A stretch of 64,000 bases of DNA from Candidatus Gastranaerophilales bacterium (GTDB lineage Bacteria; Cyanobacteriota; Vampirovibrionia; Gastranaerophilales; Gastranaerophilaceae). The stretch covers positions 33,343-97,342 of the forward strand of contig CALUPW010000008.1 in NCBI GenBank assembly GCA_944322785.1. The letters run 5' to 3'. Every line of letters begins with the position of its first letter. Position 1 is the first letter of the stretch. The position numbers and the translations under genes were made by a program. The notes below the pieces were generated by a model. That model had not been told where the DNA came from, did no database searches, and saw only the letters and a list, made by a program, of their open reading frames with translations. Shown in pieces: positions 9,043-18,215 of the stretch.

Positions 9043-9070
9043 TTGCACAAAATATTTTTTATAGTACAAT
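9043..9070 (+). promoter_or_regulatory. Promoter of the envelope operon
   Basis: TTGCAC (9043-9048), 16-base spacer, TACAAT (9065-9070). Transcription would start near 9077, just before the GGGGAAGA ribosome binding site of the 34-aa gene. Confidence 0.6.
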
Positions 9071-9095
9071 ATGAATAGTAACTTAGGGGAAGAAG

Positions 9096-9200
9096 ATGGA
9101 ATTTTTCAGAAAACATCAGAAATTGATAATCGGTATTATTGCCGTTACATTTATTGCCTGGACAGTAGGCTTAATGATGCTGCCAATTTTATTCAAATAG
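9096..9200 (+). CDS. 34-aa single-pass membrane peptide
   Basis: Reads MEFFRKHQKLIIGIIAVTF then a hydrophobic stretch ending MLPILFK and a stop codon. The charged FRKHQK head followed by about 20 hydrophobic residues gives a single inner-membrane helix. A clear GGGGAAGA ribosome binding site lies five to ten bases upstream, a good promoter stands at 9043-9070, and the M23 peptidase gene begins eight bases after the stop. The head resembles the N-terminal anchor of SurA/PpiD-type chaperones, but no domain follows. It is too short for most gene finders. Function unknown. Confidence 0.6.
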   Translation: MEFFRKHQKLIIGIIAVTFIAWTVGLMMLPILFK

Positions 9201-9208
9201 GAAACTAA

Positions 9209-10333
9209 ATGAATTTAAATAAAATTATAAAAAATATATTTATTACAACACTTGCGGTGTTAATATGCCTTATCTGGATAACGCCGGATACGGCTAATGC
9301 AACATCGCTAGATCAAAAGAAACGCCAGACAAGAGAAAAAATTAAACGTATTCAGCTTCTGGAAGGGCTTGAAAAGAACAAACTCTACAAAAACCAGCAA
9401 AGACTTGAAACAACACATTCAACACTTGCTAATACAAAAATTCAATACAATGCAATCCAGAACCAATTGAGCAAAATGGAAACACAACTTGCTATAGCGC
9501 AGACAGATTTTAACAATACTGATGCCCAGTTGAAAAACAGAATAAGACAGGTTTTTAAAAACCAGCGTCTGGGCATGTTTGAACTTATTTTGTCAGCTAA
9601 AGATTTAAATGCGCTTCTTGATGTTGTGTATTTTGAAAGAATTATCATTAAACGTGATTATAAAAAAATGGTTGAGTTGAAAGATAAAGCAACAAAACTT
9701 GCCAAAATGAAAAAGGACATTGAAGCTCAAAAAATTGCACTAGCATCAACAATTGAAAACATGAATTATCAGCAGCGGTCAATTAAACAGGCAATTGCGC
9801 AAAACCAGAGCATGATTAATAAACTTAAAACCGATAAGGCTTATTATCAAAAAGCAGAACGGGAACTTGAACGACAATCGGAAAGCCTTCAAAAAATGAT
9901 AAGCAAAGGTTATCAAAATTCAACGGTAAAAACATCTTCCGCTGGTTTTATGAAGCCGATTGCAGGAAGAATAACTTCACCCTTCGGCTGGAGAACACAC
10001 CCGATATTCAACAGCAGAACATTTCACTCAGGTGTCGATATCGGCGGACCTAATTACGGAAGCATAAGAGCTTCAAACGGGGGCAAGGTAATATATTCGG
10101 GCTGGTACGGCGGTTACGGCAAAGTAGTAATAATTGACCACGGAATCATAGGCGGACATCCGATGACAACTTTGTATGCTCACATGTCAACAATAAAGGT
10201 AAACAACGGGCAGACTGTTACCAAAGGTCAGGTAATAGGACTTGAAGGCACAACAGGTTATTCAACCGGTCCGCACTGTCATTTTGAAGTAAGAATTAAC
10301 GGCAAACCGAACAATCCGCTTAATTATATTTAA
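9209..10333 (+). CDS. EnvC/NlpD-like M23 murein hydrolase or activator
   Basis: Secreted cell-wall protein of 374 aa: signal peptide (residues 1-31, ending TANA), a long coiled coil (about 33-235), then a C-terminal LytM/M23 domain. The zinc-site residues are present: HSGVD (H-x3-D) and GPHCHFEV (H-x-H). The domain could therefore be an active endopeptidase rather than a degenerate activator such as EnvC. The coiled coil is the usual arm that docks to FtsEX-like partners, although no ftsEX is in this window. It follows the 34-aa peptide by eight bases and precedes the OstA-like gene by ten. Confidence 0.9.
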   Translation: MNLNKIIKNIFITTLAVLICLIWITPDTANATSLDQKKRQTREKIKRIQLLEGLEKNKLYKNQQRLETTHSTLANTKIQYNAIQNQLSKMETQLAIAQTDFNNTDAQLKNRIRQVFKNQRLGMFELILSAKDLNALLDVVYFERIIIKRDYKKMVELKDKATKLAKMKKDIEAQKIALASTIENMNYQQRSIKQAIAQNQSMINKLKTDKAYYQKAERELERQSESLQKMISKGYQNSTVKTSSAGFMKPIAGRITSPFGWRTHPIFNSRTFHSGVDIGGPNYGSIRASNGGKVIYSGWYGGYGKVVIIDHGIIGGHPMTTLYAHMSTIKVNNGQTVTKGQVIGLEGTTGYSTGPHCHFEVRINGKPNNPLNYI

Positions 10334-10346
10334 AAGGGAGTTTTTG

Positions 10347-12680
10347 TTGAAAAAATCAGTTATCATAATGTTAATATCTTTAATGCTTCCGAATGCAGCA
10401 TATGCATTTATGGATATGTATTATGATCCGGCTGTGGAAAGAACAAAAGAACAGCAGGAACTGGAAAATATCCAGCAGTTTTTTTACGAAAGCCCGATAA
10501 GCAAATTTGAGGTTAAAAATCAAGACGATAAATTTGATACAGGGATTTCCGAACTATACGGTCCGATAACCAAAGACCTTAAAGGAATGCCCCTGTTTAA
10601 ACAACTCCGGATAAAAATTTCAAATCACTACAGAATAAAAGCACATGAAGAAATGCTTGAAGAAAAAAGACTGCAGGAAGCATACCTGAAACAATTAGAA
10701 GAAGAACTTGATGATGAAACAACATTAGAAGAACTTCAAGAGGAAAATCTGCAAAATCTCCTTGATACTGCAAGCAAATCTCAAACTTCCGAAAAAAAAG
10801 AGAAAAAGAAATTCAACTTTTTTAAAAAAGACAAAGAGGATGAAACTCCGGAAATTGAAATAAAAGAAAAAAAAGATAATCCGCCGGATGAAACAGCAGT
10901 CGAAGATTTGGATGTTACAAAAATCGAAGGCGGAGTTAAACAAATTGAAGCGGAAAAAGATGTAATTCTTGACTGTGATGTTGTAAATTACCTTGAAGAA
11001 ACAGGCGAAGTTGAAGCTCTGGGGCGTCCGACAATAAGTTTTCCGCCGCAGGATGTAAAAATTACGGCAGACAGGATAACATATAATGTCGAAAATAATA
11101 TTTTAAAAGCTTTTGATAACGTTGAAGTTAACAAAGACGGCAACACAATGTACGGAGATTTTCTTCAAATAAACATGAATGAAGAAAACGCTCTGATTAC
11201 AAATCTGAAATCTGAGCAGATGAATATGACGGTCTATGCAAAAACCGCCAATGCATCCGATGATCTTGTAGTTTTAGAAAAAGGCTCAATTAAATCAGAG
11301 CATCCTTATGTTTTGCGGCTTCAAACCCAATTTATGAGAGTCAGAATAGACAAAATGGTTATTCCGGAAGCTGCACAGTCGCATTTTGATGATTTAATAG
11401 GCCATACAAAAGTTAAAGTCGTTGCGAAAGATATAAAAATAAATGCAAAAGAAGAGCATGATGTAGTTACGGTAAAAGACGGCACCGTACAACTCGGTGA
11501 TTCAAAATTATTCAACTTCAGAAGCTTCACGGTTCACACGAACAAAAATCACGGATATGTAGAAACAAATATTCCGGAATTCGGATCCCGCTCGCAAATA
11601 GGTATGTTTGCAGGTCCGGGCTTTGCATTTGATACACCTTTTGCCTCAACAGTAAAACTAATACCGTTTATCAATTATAAAGATGATATCGGAGTTGGCG
11701 GGGCTTTGCGTTATACAAGCGGAACAAACAGAACTGATATGATGTACGGAAGCGCCAAAGATGTTTTTGTATTAAGAGGACGTCAGTATCTGGACGACAA
11801 ACTGTTTTTACAATACGGAGTTAATTCCTATATAAACGACTGGTGGATGGGACACCGTATGGCAAAATATTTAGCAGAACTGGTTTATTCTGACAGAGTA
11901 ACTTTGCGTGACTTCTGGGGTGAAGGACGTCCTTTGAACTTCAGCCACCGCATAACGGCAGGTTATATGCAGGACGGAGATGTAAATAAATTTGATTCGG
12001 CAATCAAATCCTCAGAACTGGGTACGATGCGTTTTAAATATATGGCGCAAATTATGCAGTCTTTGTATTCATACCACAACAGAGATAAAAGATTGCATCT
12101 GGATGCAGGACTTGCATTACAGGGGAGCGCAGCTTTATACGGAACCGGAGATACCCAGTTTGTCGGCAGAATAGGACCATATCTGCACACCCAGTATAAA
12201 TACTGGATGCAGGATATAGCATATTTTCAATCGGGATATTCCGATGAGTCTCCGATACCGAGATTTGATGCCTACCGTTACGGCAGATCAAACGTTTCAA
12301 TAAGAGAGGCTCTGCGTGTAAACAAATATTTGACTCTTGCTTATGCAACATCAATAAACCTTTCCGGAGATTCTCCAAACCATAAAGATATTCAAGAAAA
12401 TGCATTTATTATCGCACTTGGTCCGGACGATTTTAAAGTAAGTTTCGGTTATGATTTTATGAGAGAACAAACTTATTTTACAATTGCAATGGCATTAGAT
12501 ACAAAAGGGTCTTCTGTTGAATATGACCGCATGGAAATCCGGCATCCAGACAGATTGGGACAGGATAAGAAAAAATATGTAAAACCCGTAGTTTTTCCTG
12601 AAGATATCCCGCAAAGACCTGTCAAACGCACCTATGCAGAAGTTATTAATATAGAAGATCCTAATAAAGAACAAATTTAA
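10347..12680 (+). CDS. OstA/LptD-like outer-membrane biogenesis protein
   Basis: Signal peptide MKKSVIIMLISLMLPNAAYA at the N-terminus. A Lys/Glu-rich linker (about 145-185) follows, then an OstA/LptA-type beta-jellyroll (about 200-310: ADRITYNVENNILKAFDNVEV, YGDFLQINMNEENALI). The last 350 residues alternate in a way that suits a beta-barrel. The role would be transport of lipopolysaccharide or another lipid to the cell surface; classic LptD motifs are not clear to me, so I call it LptD-like. Two adjacent TTG codons are possible starts. The second (10347) is six bases after GGGAG and is preferred over 10344. It lies upstream of the aldolase, lpxI and lpxB genes. Confidence 0.75.
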   Translation: MKKSVIIMLISLMLPNAAYAFMDMYYDPAVERTKEQQELENIQQFFYESPISKFEVKNQDDKFDTGISELYGPITKDLKGMPLFKQLRIKISNHYRIKAHEEMLEEKRLQEAYLKQLEEELDDETTLEELQEENLQNLLDTASKSQTSEKKEKKKFNFFKKDKEDETPEIEIKEKKDNPPDETAVEDLDVTKIEGGVKQIEAEKDVILDCDVVNYLEETGEVEALGRPTISFPPQDVKITADRITYNVENNILKAFDNVEVNKDGNTMYGDFLQINMNEENALITNLKSEQMNMTVYAKTANASDDLVVLEKGSIKSEHPYVLRLQTQFMRVRIDKMVIPEAAQSHFDDLIGHTKVKVVAKDIKINAKEEHDVVTVKDGTVQLGDSKLFNFRSFTVHTNKNHGYVETNIPEFGSRSQIGMFAGPGFAFDTPFASTVKLIPFINYKDDIGVGGALRYTSGTNRTDMMYGSAKDVFVLRGRQYLDDKLFLQYGVNSYINDWWMGHRMAKYLAELVYSDRVTLRDFWGEGRPLNFSHRITAGYMQDGDVNKFDSAIKSSELGTMRFKYMAQIMQSLYSYHNRDKRLHLDAGLALQGSAALYGTGDTQFVGRIGPYLHTQYKYWMQDIAYFQSGYSDESPIPRFDAYRYGRSNVSIREALRVNKYLTLAYATSINLSGDSPNHKDIQENAFIIALGPDDFKVSFGYDFMREQTYFTIAMALDTKGSSVEYDRMEIRHPDRLGQDKKKYVKPVVFPEDIPQRPVKRTYAEVINIEDPNKEQI

Positions 12681-12681
12681 A

Positions 12682-13305
12682 ATGGAATTACAAGAATTAA
12701 AAAACGAACTTATTAAATACGGGAAGCTATCCGGCGAAAAAAATTTTACACCGGGGATTTCAGGCAATATGTCCGCAAGATTCGGTGATAAAATTTTGAT
12801 AACAACATCAGGCTCCGCAAACGGATATCTGGAAGATGACGAACTTGTCTTAATTGATTTTGACGGGAATTTAATTGAAGGTAGCCAAAAACCTTCAAGC
12901 GAAAAAATGCTTCATGTAGAATACTATAAACAAAGACCTGATATAAACTACATTCTGCATATGCATTCACCTTATCTAAGCACGTTTGCGGCATGCAAAA
13001 AAGCTCTGGATGAACCAATTATGCCGGAAAATATCTTTTATTTCGGCGAAATCCCGCTTGCGGAATACGGACTTCCGTCATCTGCGGATCTGGTTTTAAA
13101 AACATCAAAATATTTTAAAAATTATAACGTAATTCTTATGGCAAATCACGGAATGATTACTGCCGGAAAAACAATACAAGAAGCTTACCTGAATCTTGAA
13201 CTTGCCGAAAGTTACGCTCAGGTTGTACTTCAAACAAAACTTCTCGGCGGAGCTTCATTATTAAACGAAAAAGAAGTTTTGGAAATTAATTCATTAAAAA
13301 AATAA
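12682..13305 (+). CDS. Class II aldolase/adducin family protein
   Basis: Zinc-dependent sugar-phosphate aldolase type (fuculose-1-P/ribulose-5-P family), 207 aa. Visible are GISGNMSAR (phosphate site), TTSGS, the catalytic Glu in KPSSEKMLH, and zinc ligands HMHSP and ANHGM. The start is one base after the preceding stop, so it is read in the same operon as the envelope genes. It may supply a precursor for a surface sugar or act in salvage. The exact substrate cannot be told from sequence. Confidence 0.87.
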   Translation: MELQELKNELIKYGKLSGEKNFTPGISGNMSARFGDKILITTSGSANGYLEDDELVLIDFDGNLIEGSQKPSSEKMLHVEYYKQRPDINYILHMHSPYLSTFAACKKALDEPIMPENIFYFGEIPLAEYGLPSSADLVLKTSKYFKNYNVILMANHGMITAGKTIQEAYLNLELAESYAQVVLQTKLLGGASLLNEKEVLEINSLKK

Positions 13306-13342
13306 TTGTGATAAAATAACAGTAAAAAGAGGAAATATAAAA

Positions 13343-14164
13343 GTGTCATTAATGTTAGAAAACAAACAGGGATTAATAGCAGGAGACGGTATTTTACCGG
13401 TAAAAATGGCTCAATATGCCAAAGAAAACGGATTTGAAGTCATTTGCATATCTCTTGCAAAAGACAACCGTGCAAAACTAAAAAAATATTGCTCTAAAGT
13501 TTACGACTGCCATCCCGGTGAAATAAATAAAATCGAACATATTCTTACAACCGAGGAAATAAAACAGGCAACTTTTCTCGGAAAAGTTCACAAACGGGTT
13601 TTATTACAGCTTCACAAATTTGATGCCCGCGCAATTGAACTTTTAAAACAAATAAAAAGATTAAATGATGATGAGGTAATGCTTCTTATCGTCAGCGAAT
13701 TTGAAAAACACGGAATTACGGTTCTTGACCAGACAATTTTTATCAAAAATCTTATGATTCCGGCCGGTGTTCTCGGCAAAAATAAGCCGACGGAAGAACA
13801 GATTCAGGATGTAAATTACGGCTTCTGGCTCGCAAAGGAAATGGGGAAAATTGATGTCGGGCAATCAGTTGTAATCAAAGATAAAATGGCAATGGCTGTC
13901 GAAGCAATTGAAGGAACCGATATGTGCATCAAACGTGGAGCAAAATTTGCCAAACACGGCGCTGTTGTCGTAAAAGTTGCAAAACCACATCAGGACAAAC
14001 GTTTTGATATCCCTGCCGTCGGACTCCGTACCTTAAAAACAATGAAACGTTATAAAGCAGCACTTCTTGCTGTTGAAGCAAATGAAACAATTATTGTAAA
14101 TCAGGAAGAAGTAATTAAATTTGCGGATGAAAATAACATTGTATTAATGGCAGTAAATTCATGA
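13343..14164 (+). CDS. lpxI: UDP-2,3-diacylglucosamine pyrophosphatase LpxI
   Basis: Cleaves UDP-2,3-diacylglucosamine to lipid X in lipid A synthesis. It is the LpxI (DUF1009) type rather than LpxH, 273 aa, normal length. Typical elements are LIAGDGILPVKMAQYAKENG at the start and VVIKDKMAMAVEAIEGTD, and the C-terminal DIPAVGLRTLKTMK and LAVEANETIIV. GTG start nine bases after AGAGGA. An ATG three codons in is an alternative. Its last bases overlap the lpxB start as ATGA, the next step in the pathway. Confidence 0.93.
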   Translation: MSLMLENKQGLIAGDGILPVKMAQYAKENGFEVICISLAKDNRAKLKKYCSKVYDCHPGEINKIEHILTTEEIKQATFLGKVHKRVLLQLHKFDARAIELLKQIKRLNDDEVMLLIVSEFEKHGITVLDQTIFIKNLMIPAGVLGKNKPTEEQIQDVNYGFWLAKEMGKIDVGQSVVIKDKMAMAVEAIEGTDMCIKRGAKFAKHGAVVVKVAKPHQDKRFDIPAVGLRTLKTMKRYKAALLAVEANETIIVNQEEVIKFADENNIVLMAVNS

Positions 14165-15294
14165 GTATAAAAAAAGTTTTTATCATAACCGGTGAACATT
14201 CAGGCGATATCCATGCATCAAAAGTTGCAAGACAATTATTTGAACTTAATCCGGACATAACAATTGAAGGTGTTGGCGGTGAAAATCTGAAATCTGCCGG
14301 CGTTAAACTTTTTTCCGATCACAAAAAAATGGGAGCCGTAGGAATTTCTCCTTCTATAATTTTCAGCCACTATATTCTCGGTAAAAAAATTGTTGATTAT
14401 CTCACAAAAGAATTTAAGCCTGATATTGTTATTTTGACGGATTACGGCGCATTCAACCTCTCGATTGCAAAATTTTTAAAAAAGGCAGGAATAAAATTGT
14501 TTTATTATATCCCCCCGCAGGTTTGGGCTAGCCGTAAATGGCGAATAAAAACAATCAAAAAATACATTGACGAAGTTCTTTGTATTTTTCCGTTTGAAAA
14601 AGAAATGTATGAAAAATACGGAATAAAGACACATTACTGCGGTCACCCTCTTGTTTCACAGCTTCCGGAAAAAGCAGACAAAACAGCTTTCTTTGAAAAA
14701 TACGGACTTGATAAATCAAAAAAACTCGTTGCAATATTTCCGGGCTCAAGAAAATTTGAACTCCAGCAATTGATGAATATTTTTGTGAAAACCGCCAAAA
14801 ATCTGGAAACTCTTCATTCTGACATACAGTTTGTTATTTCACATGCGCCGAATTTGTCTGATGAAGTGTTTGATAAATATTTAAAAAATACGGATTATAA
14901 AGTTATAAAAGGCGACAATCAGGCACTTCTGAGCGTTTCGGATGCTCTGATTCTTGCATCAGGCACAGTCGCTCTTGAGGCAGCCATTTATCAAACACCA
15001 ATGATAATCGCATACAGAGGGCCATGGGTATTCTATTTGATTTACCTCCTTGTAAGATGTATAAAAATGGTTTCGCTGCCCAATATCATTGCAGGAAAAA
15101 TAATTGTACCCGAAATTATTCAGGGTAATCTGAATGTTTCAAATATTACCTATGAAATTGAAAAGATACTTTATGACAACACTTACCGGAAAAACTATAT
15201 TGAGCAGCTCTCGCATATAAAAAATCTTTTGTCCGACAAAGTTTCATCTTATGAAGCTGCGGTTGAAATCAACAAAACACTCGAAAATTGTTAA
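14161..15294 (+). CDS. lpxB: Lipid-A-disaccharide synthase LpxB
   Basis: GT19 glycosyltransferase that joins lipid X to UDP-diacylglucosamine to form the lipid A disaccharide at the inner membrane. 377 aa. Motifs: TGEHSGDIHASKV near the N-terminus, YYIPPQVWASRKWR, GHPL, FPGSRKFE and ASGTVALEAAIYQTP. It overlaps lpxI by four bases. Together with lpxI here and kdsD/kdsC at 25-27 kb, it shows that this organism makes Kdo-lipid A. Confidence 0.95.
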   Translation: MSIKKVFIITGEHSGDIHASKVARQLFELNPDITIEGVGGENLKSAGVKLFSDHKKMGAVGISPSIIFSHYILGKKIVDYLTKEFKPDIVILTDYGAFNLSIAKFLKKAGIKLFYYIPPQVWASRKWRIKTIKKYIDEVLCIFPFEKEMYEKYGIKTHYCGHPLVSQLPEKADKTAFFEKYGLDKSKKLVAIFPGSRKFELQQLMNIFVKTAKNLETLHSDIQFVISHAPNLSDEVFDKYLKNTDYKVIKGDNQALLSVSDALILASGTVALEAAIYQTPMIIAYRGPWVFYLIYLLVRCIKMVSLPNIIAGKIIVPEIIQGNLNVSNITYEIEKILYDNTYRKNYIEQLSHIKNLLSDKVSSYEAAVEINKTLENC

Positions 15295-15373
15295 TATAAT
15301 TTAATGATTTTAAACCTAAAAAAGCAAAAAACACAGCTTTAAAACGTTTATTAAAACAGGTAGATGTTTTGTT

Positions 15374-17035
15374 ATGACAGAAGCAGTAAGTTTAGGACAA
15401 TCAAATAAAATTCAAAATCCGTTTGCCGAATTTAATACTCAGCAGACGAAATATTATTTTACGACACCGACTCTGCCAGAATCGACAGACTGTTTTTTGC
15501 CGGAAAAAGCAAAGGAAGAAAAAGAAACAAGCAATCTGGGGAAGAAAATAGCCTTTTCCGCACTCGGGGTAGGTGCAGGAATATTGTTCCTTATGAGAGG
15601 TTTGCCCAAAAATGCCTACAAAACAATTGAAAAATGGACTACAAAACTTGAAAATAACATTCAAACATCAAGAATGTCTGGAAACGTCGGCAAACTAGAA
15701 GAATTTTATACATTTACTTTAAACAAGCTCGGAACCTTTCTGGGCAAAGCAAAAAGCATAAACAACTTTGTCTGTATAAAAGACATTTCATTTAAAAAGC
15801 TTATGTTCAAAAACAAATTTACCGCAAAAATTCATCAAAAAATAACAGATGTTTACGAATCAATCGGTAAAAGAACTGTCAGTAAATCTTATGACAAAGC
15901 AAAATCCAAAATTTTTAAGATGTTTCAGACATTTGAAGATTACGATGACAAAATTCTTTTAAATACACGAAACGGAGAGGAAATTATTGAAGGAAAAACC
16001 GTTAAAGAATGGCTTGATGAAATTGAAAATCTCAAAACAAACATAAGAAGAACCTGGAATGCTAATTTCGGGCAGCGTGCTCGCAAACAAAGATATGAAC
16101 AGATACAAACAGCAGTAAGATCTTTACCCGAGGATGTCTGGGGTGCAACTGTCGGCAAAATGGATAATTTCAAGAAAAAAGAACTTTATGAAACATTTAT
16201 TGCCGAAGAACAGCTTGCGGGCAAAAAATTAAAGTTGATAAACGATGCAAAACAATCAAGATATATAATAACACGTGATATTGATGATATTTATAACAGC
16301 ACAATTGATGTCGTAAGCAATATAACATCTTTTGTAAATCCAAAAGATCAAACATCCCGTGATATAATCAAATCTCTGCGTCTTGAACTCGAAAAATACA
16401 AAAAGCTTGCAGGCTATGGGGAGGCCAAACAACGAATAGACATAGACGATAAAATTCATACTCTTTTAAAAAAGCTTTCAGCCACAATAAAAGAAAATCA
16501 AAATATCTACAAATATGACACCGAAACCGTAACCCAGCTTGCCTCAAATATCGACGGCATAAATAAAATTTTAGGCACCAACGGAAAAGGTGCCTTACAG
16601 GAGATTTTGACAATCTACAAAAAATTGATGTCAAGAGAAGACTACAACAAACTTAAAGAAACATCTGCCCGAACCGTCAAATACATTGATGATGCAATAA
16701 CAAAAGAAACAGACAGCTTTTTTGATATGATGCGGGATTTAAAAATGGGTTCGGCACCGACTGATATTCTGTCAATTCTTGCTGCAATCGGGGCAATAGG
16801 AATCGGACTTTCAAAAGCCGAAAATAAAGACCAGCAAAACACGGTTCTGTTAAAAGCCGGAATTCCGGCAGTCGGTGCCATTGCAACCTCACTTTATTTT
16901 TCGGCAAGTCTTGTATCAGGCGGACGGGCAATGCTTTACGGTGCAATTTCAGGTATGCTGATAAGCAAAGCCGGTTCAATGCTTGACGATTACCGTAAAA
17001 AACATTTTCCCGTAAAAGAAACCTTTAAAAAATAA
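15374..17035 (+). CDS. Unknown 553-aa protein with N- and C-terminal membrane segments
   Basis: No family recognised. A hydrophobic segment lies at about residues 57-77 (IAFSALGVGAGILFLM), followed by a long charged helical middle and then three C-terminal hydrophobic segments (about 467-483, 490-510 and 515-532). The last are Gly/Ala-rich (LLKAGIPAVGAIATSLYFSA, MLYGAISGMLI). The polar N-terminal tail and overall design resemble the unknown proteins at 28169 and 29199, suggesting related lineage-specific membrane proteins. Monocistronic, starting 79 bases after lpxB. Confidence 0.75.
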   Translation: MTEAVSLGQSNKIQNPFAEFNTQQTKYYFTTPTLPESTDCFLPEKAKEEKETSNLGKKIAFSALGVGAGILFLMRGLPKNAYKTIEKWTTKLENNIQTSRMSGNVGKLEEFYTFTLNKLGTFLGKAKSINNFVCIKDISFKKLMFKNKFTAKIHQKITDVYESIGKRTVSKSYDKAKSKIFKMFQTFEDYDDKILLNTRNGEEIIEGKTVKEWLDEIENLKTNIRRTWNANFGQRARKQRYEQIQTAVRSLPEDVWGATVGKMDNFKKKELYETFIAEEQLAGKKLKLINDAKQSRYIITRDIDDIYNSTIDVVSNITSFVNPKDQTSRDIIKSLRLELEKYKKLAGYGEAKQRIDIDDKIHTLLKKLSATIKENQNIYKYDTETVTQLASNIDGINKILGTNGKGALQEILTIYKKLMSREDYNKLKETSARTVKYIDDAITKETDSFFDMMRDLKMGSAPTDILSILAAIGAIGIGLSKAENKDQQNTVLLKAGIPAVGAIATSLYFSASLVSGGRAMLYGAISGMLISKAGSMLDDYRKKHFPVKETFKK

Positions 17036-17118
17036 CCTTATTAATACAAACGGTGTAACATAAAGTATTTTGTTTTTGTTATAATTCATCTGCAAGGTAG
17101 AATTTTTTGAGAAGATTT

Positions 17119-18150
17119 ATGACTACAACCGAAAATAAAACAATAAGAGAAAATTTAGAACAAAGAGAGATTGATTATTTAAGTGAATTTGCAACAAAAA
17201 GCAGATTTTCCAAAGGACGCAAAATAAAGGAAGAAGAATGTGTATTAAGAACCTGTTTTCAACGTGACAGGGACAGAATACTTCATTCAAAAGCTTTTCG
17301 CCGTCTAAAACATAAAACACAGGTATTTTTATCACCGTTTGATGATCATTTTAGAACTCGATTGACGCATACTCTTGAAGTTTCACAAATTGCAAGGACA
17401 ATTGCAAGAGCACTAAATTTTAACGAAGATTTGACAGAGGCAATTGCACTGGGACATGATCTCGGGCATACCCCTTTCGGACATTGCGGAGAAGGAGTTT
17501 TAAACGAACTTGTAAAAGACGGATTTCATCACAACATTCAAAGTGTCAGAGTTGTCGAGATTTTGGAAAATCTAAATCTTTGCGAGGAAACAATCGACGG
17601 AATTTTGACTCACACCTGGGGTTACAAACCAAATACACCGGAAGCTCAGATTGTACAGCTTGCAGATAAAGTCGCCTATATAAACCATGACATTGAAGAT
17701 TCAATACGTGCCGGTATTATTTCCGAAAGTGATTTACCAAAAGATTGTATAAACTATTTTTCATCAATCCAAAGCAAACGGCTTAATAAAATGATATATG
17801 AAATTATAAACAACTCACTCGGCAAGCCGACAGTTTCAATGAGTGAGGAAGGCTGGGGATATACAACAGAACTCCGAAAATGGATGTTTGAAAATGTCTA
17901 TATGGATTCACCGGCAAAATTAGAGGAAAGCAAAGCCCGTAACGTCATACGGGAACTGTTTTTTCTATATTCGGACAAGCTTAAAAACATCTGTGATGAA
18001 TCAAGAATTGAAAGGATAGTGACTGATTATATTTCCGGTATGACAGACCGGTATGCTATCGAAAAATACAAAGAACATTTTATTCCGACAGGCTTTCATA
18101 CGAGCGCAAAAGACGACTATTTGTATAAACTTGCCAATATGATTGAATAA
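17119..18150 (+). CDS. dgt: Deoxyguanosinetriphosphate triphosphohydrolase-like protein
   Basis: HD-superfamily dNTP triphosphohydrolase that converts dNTP to deoxynucleoside and triphosphate, limiting nucleotide pools. Motifs: HSKAFRRLKHKTQVF, then the HD metal site RLTHTLEVSQIA...ALGHDLGHTPFGHCGE, and QLADKVAYINHDIED, the second HD aspartate. About 343 aa, the length of the short (type II) class. I place the start at ATG 17119, preceded by GAGAAG, rather than the in-frame TTG at 17107. A TATAAT lies at about 17080. Confidence 0.92.
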   Translation: MTTTENKTIRENLEQREIDYLSEFATKSRFSKGRKIKEEECVLRTCFQRDRDRILHSKAFRRLKHKTQVFLSPFDDHFRTRLTHTLEVSQIARTIARALNFNEDLTEAIALGHDLGHTPFGHCGEGVLNELVKDGFHHNIQSVRVVEILENLNLCEETIDGILTHTWGYKPNTPEAQIVQLADKVAYINHDIEDSIRAGIISESDLPKDCINYFSSIQSKRLNKMIYEIINNSLGKPTVSMSEEGWGYTTELRKWMFENVYMDSPAKLEESKARNVIRELFFLYSDKLKNICDESRIERIVTDYISGMTDRYAIEKYKEHFIPTGFHTSAKDDYLYKLANMIE

Positions 18151-18215
18151 ATTTATCCTCAAGCATAACCGGCAGGGCAATTTATAAAAATGTTTAAAAT
18201 AATAACATTATCGGT

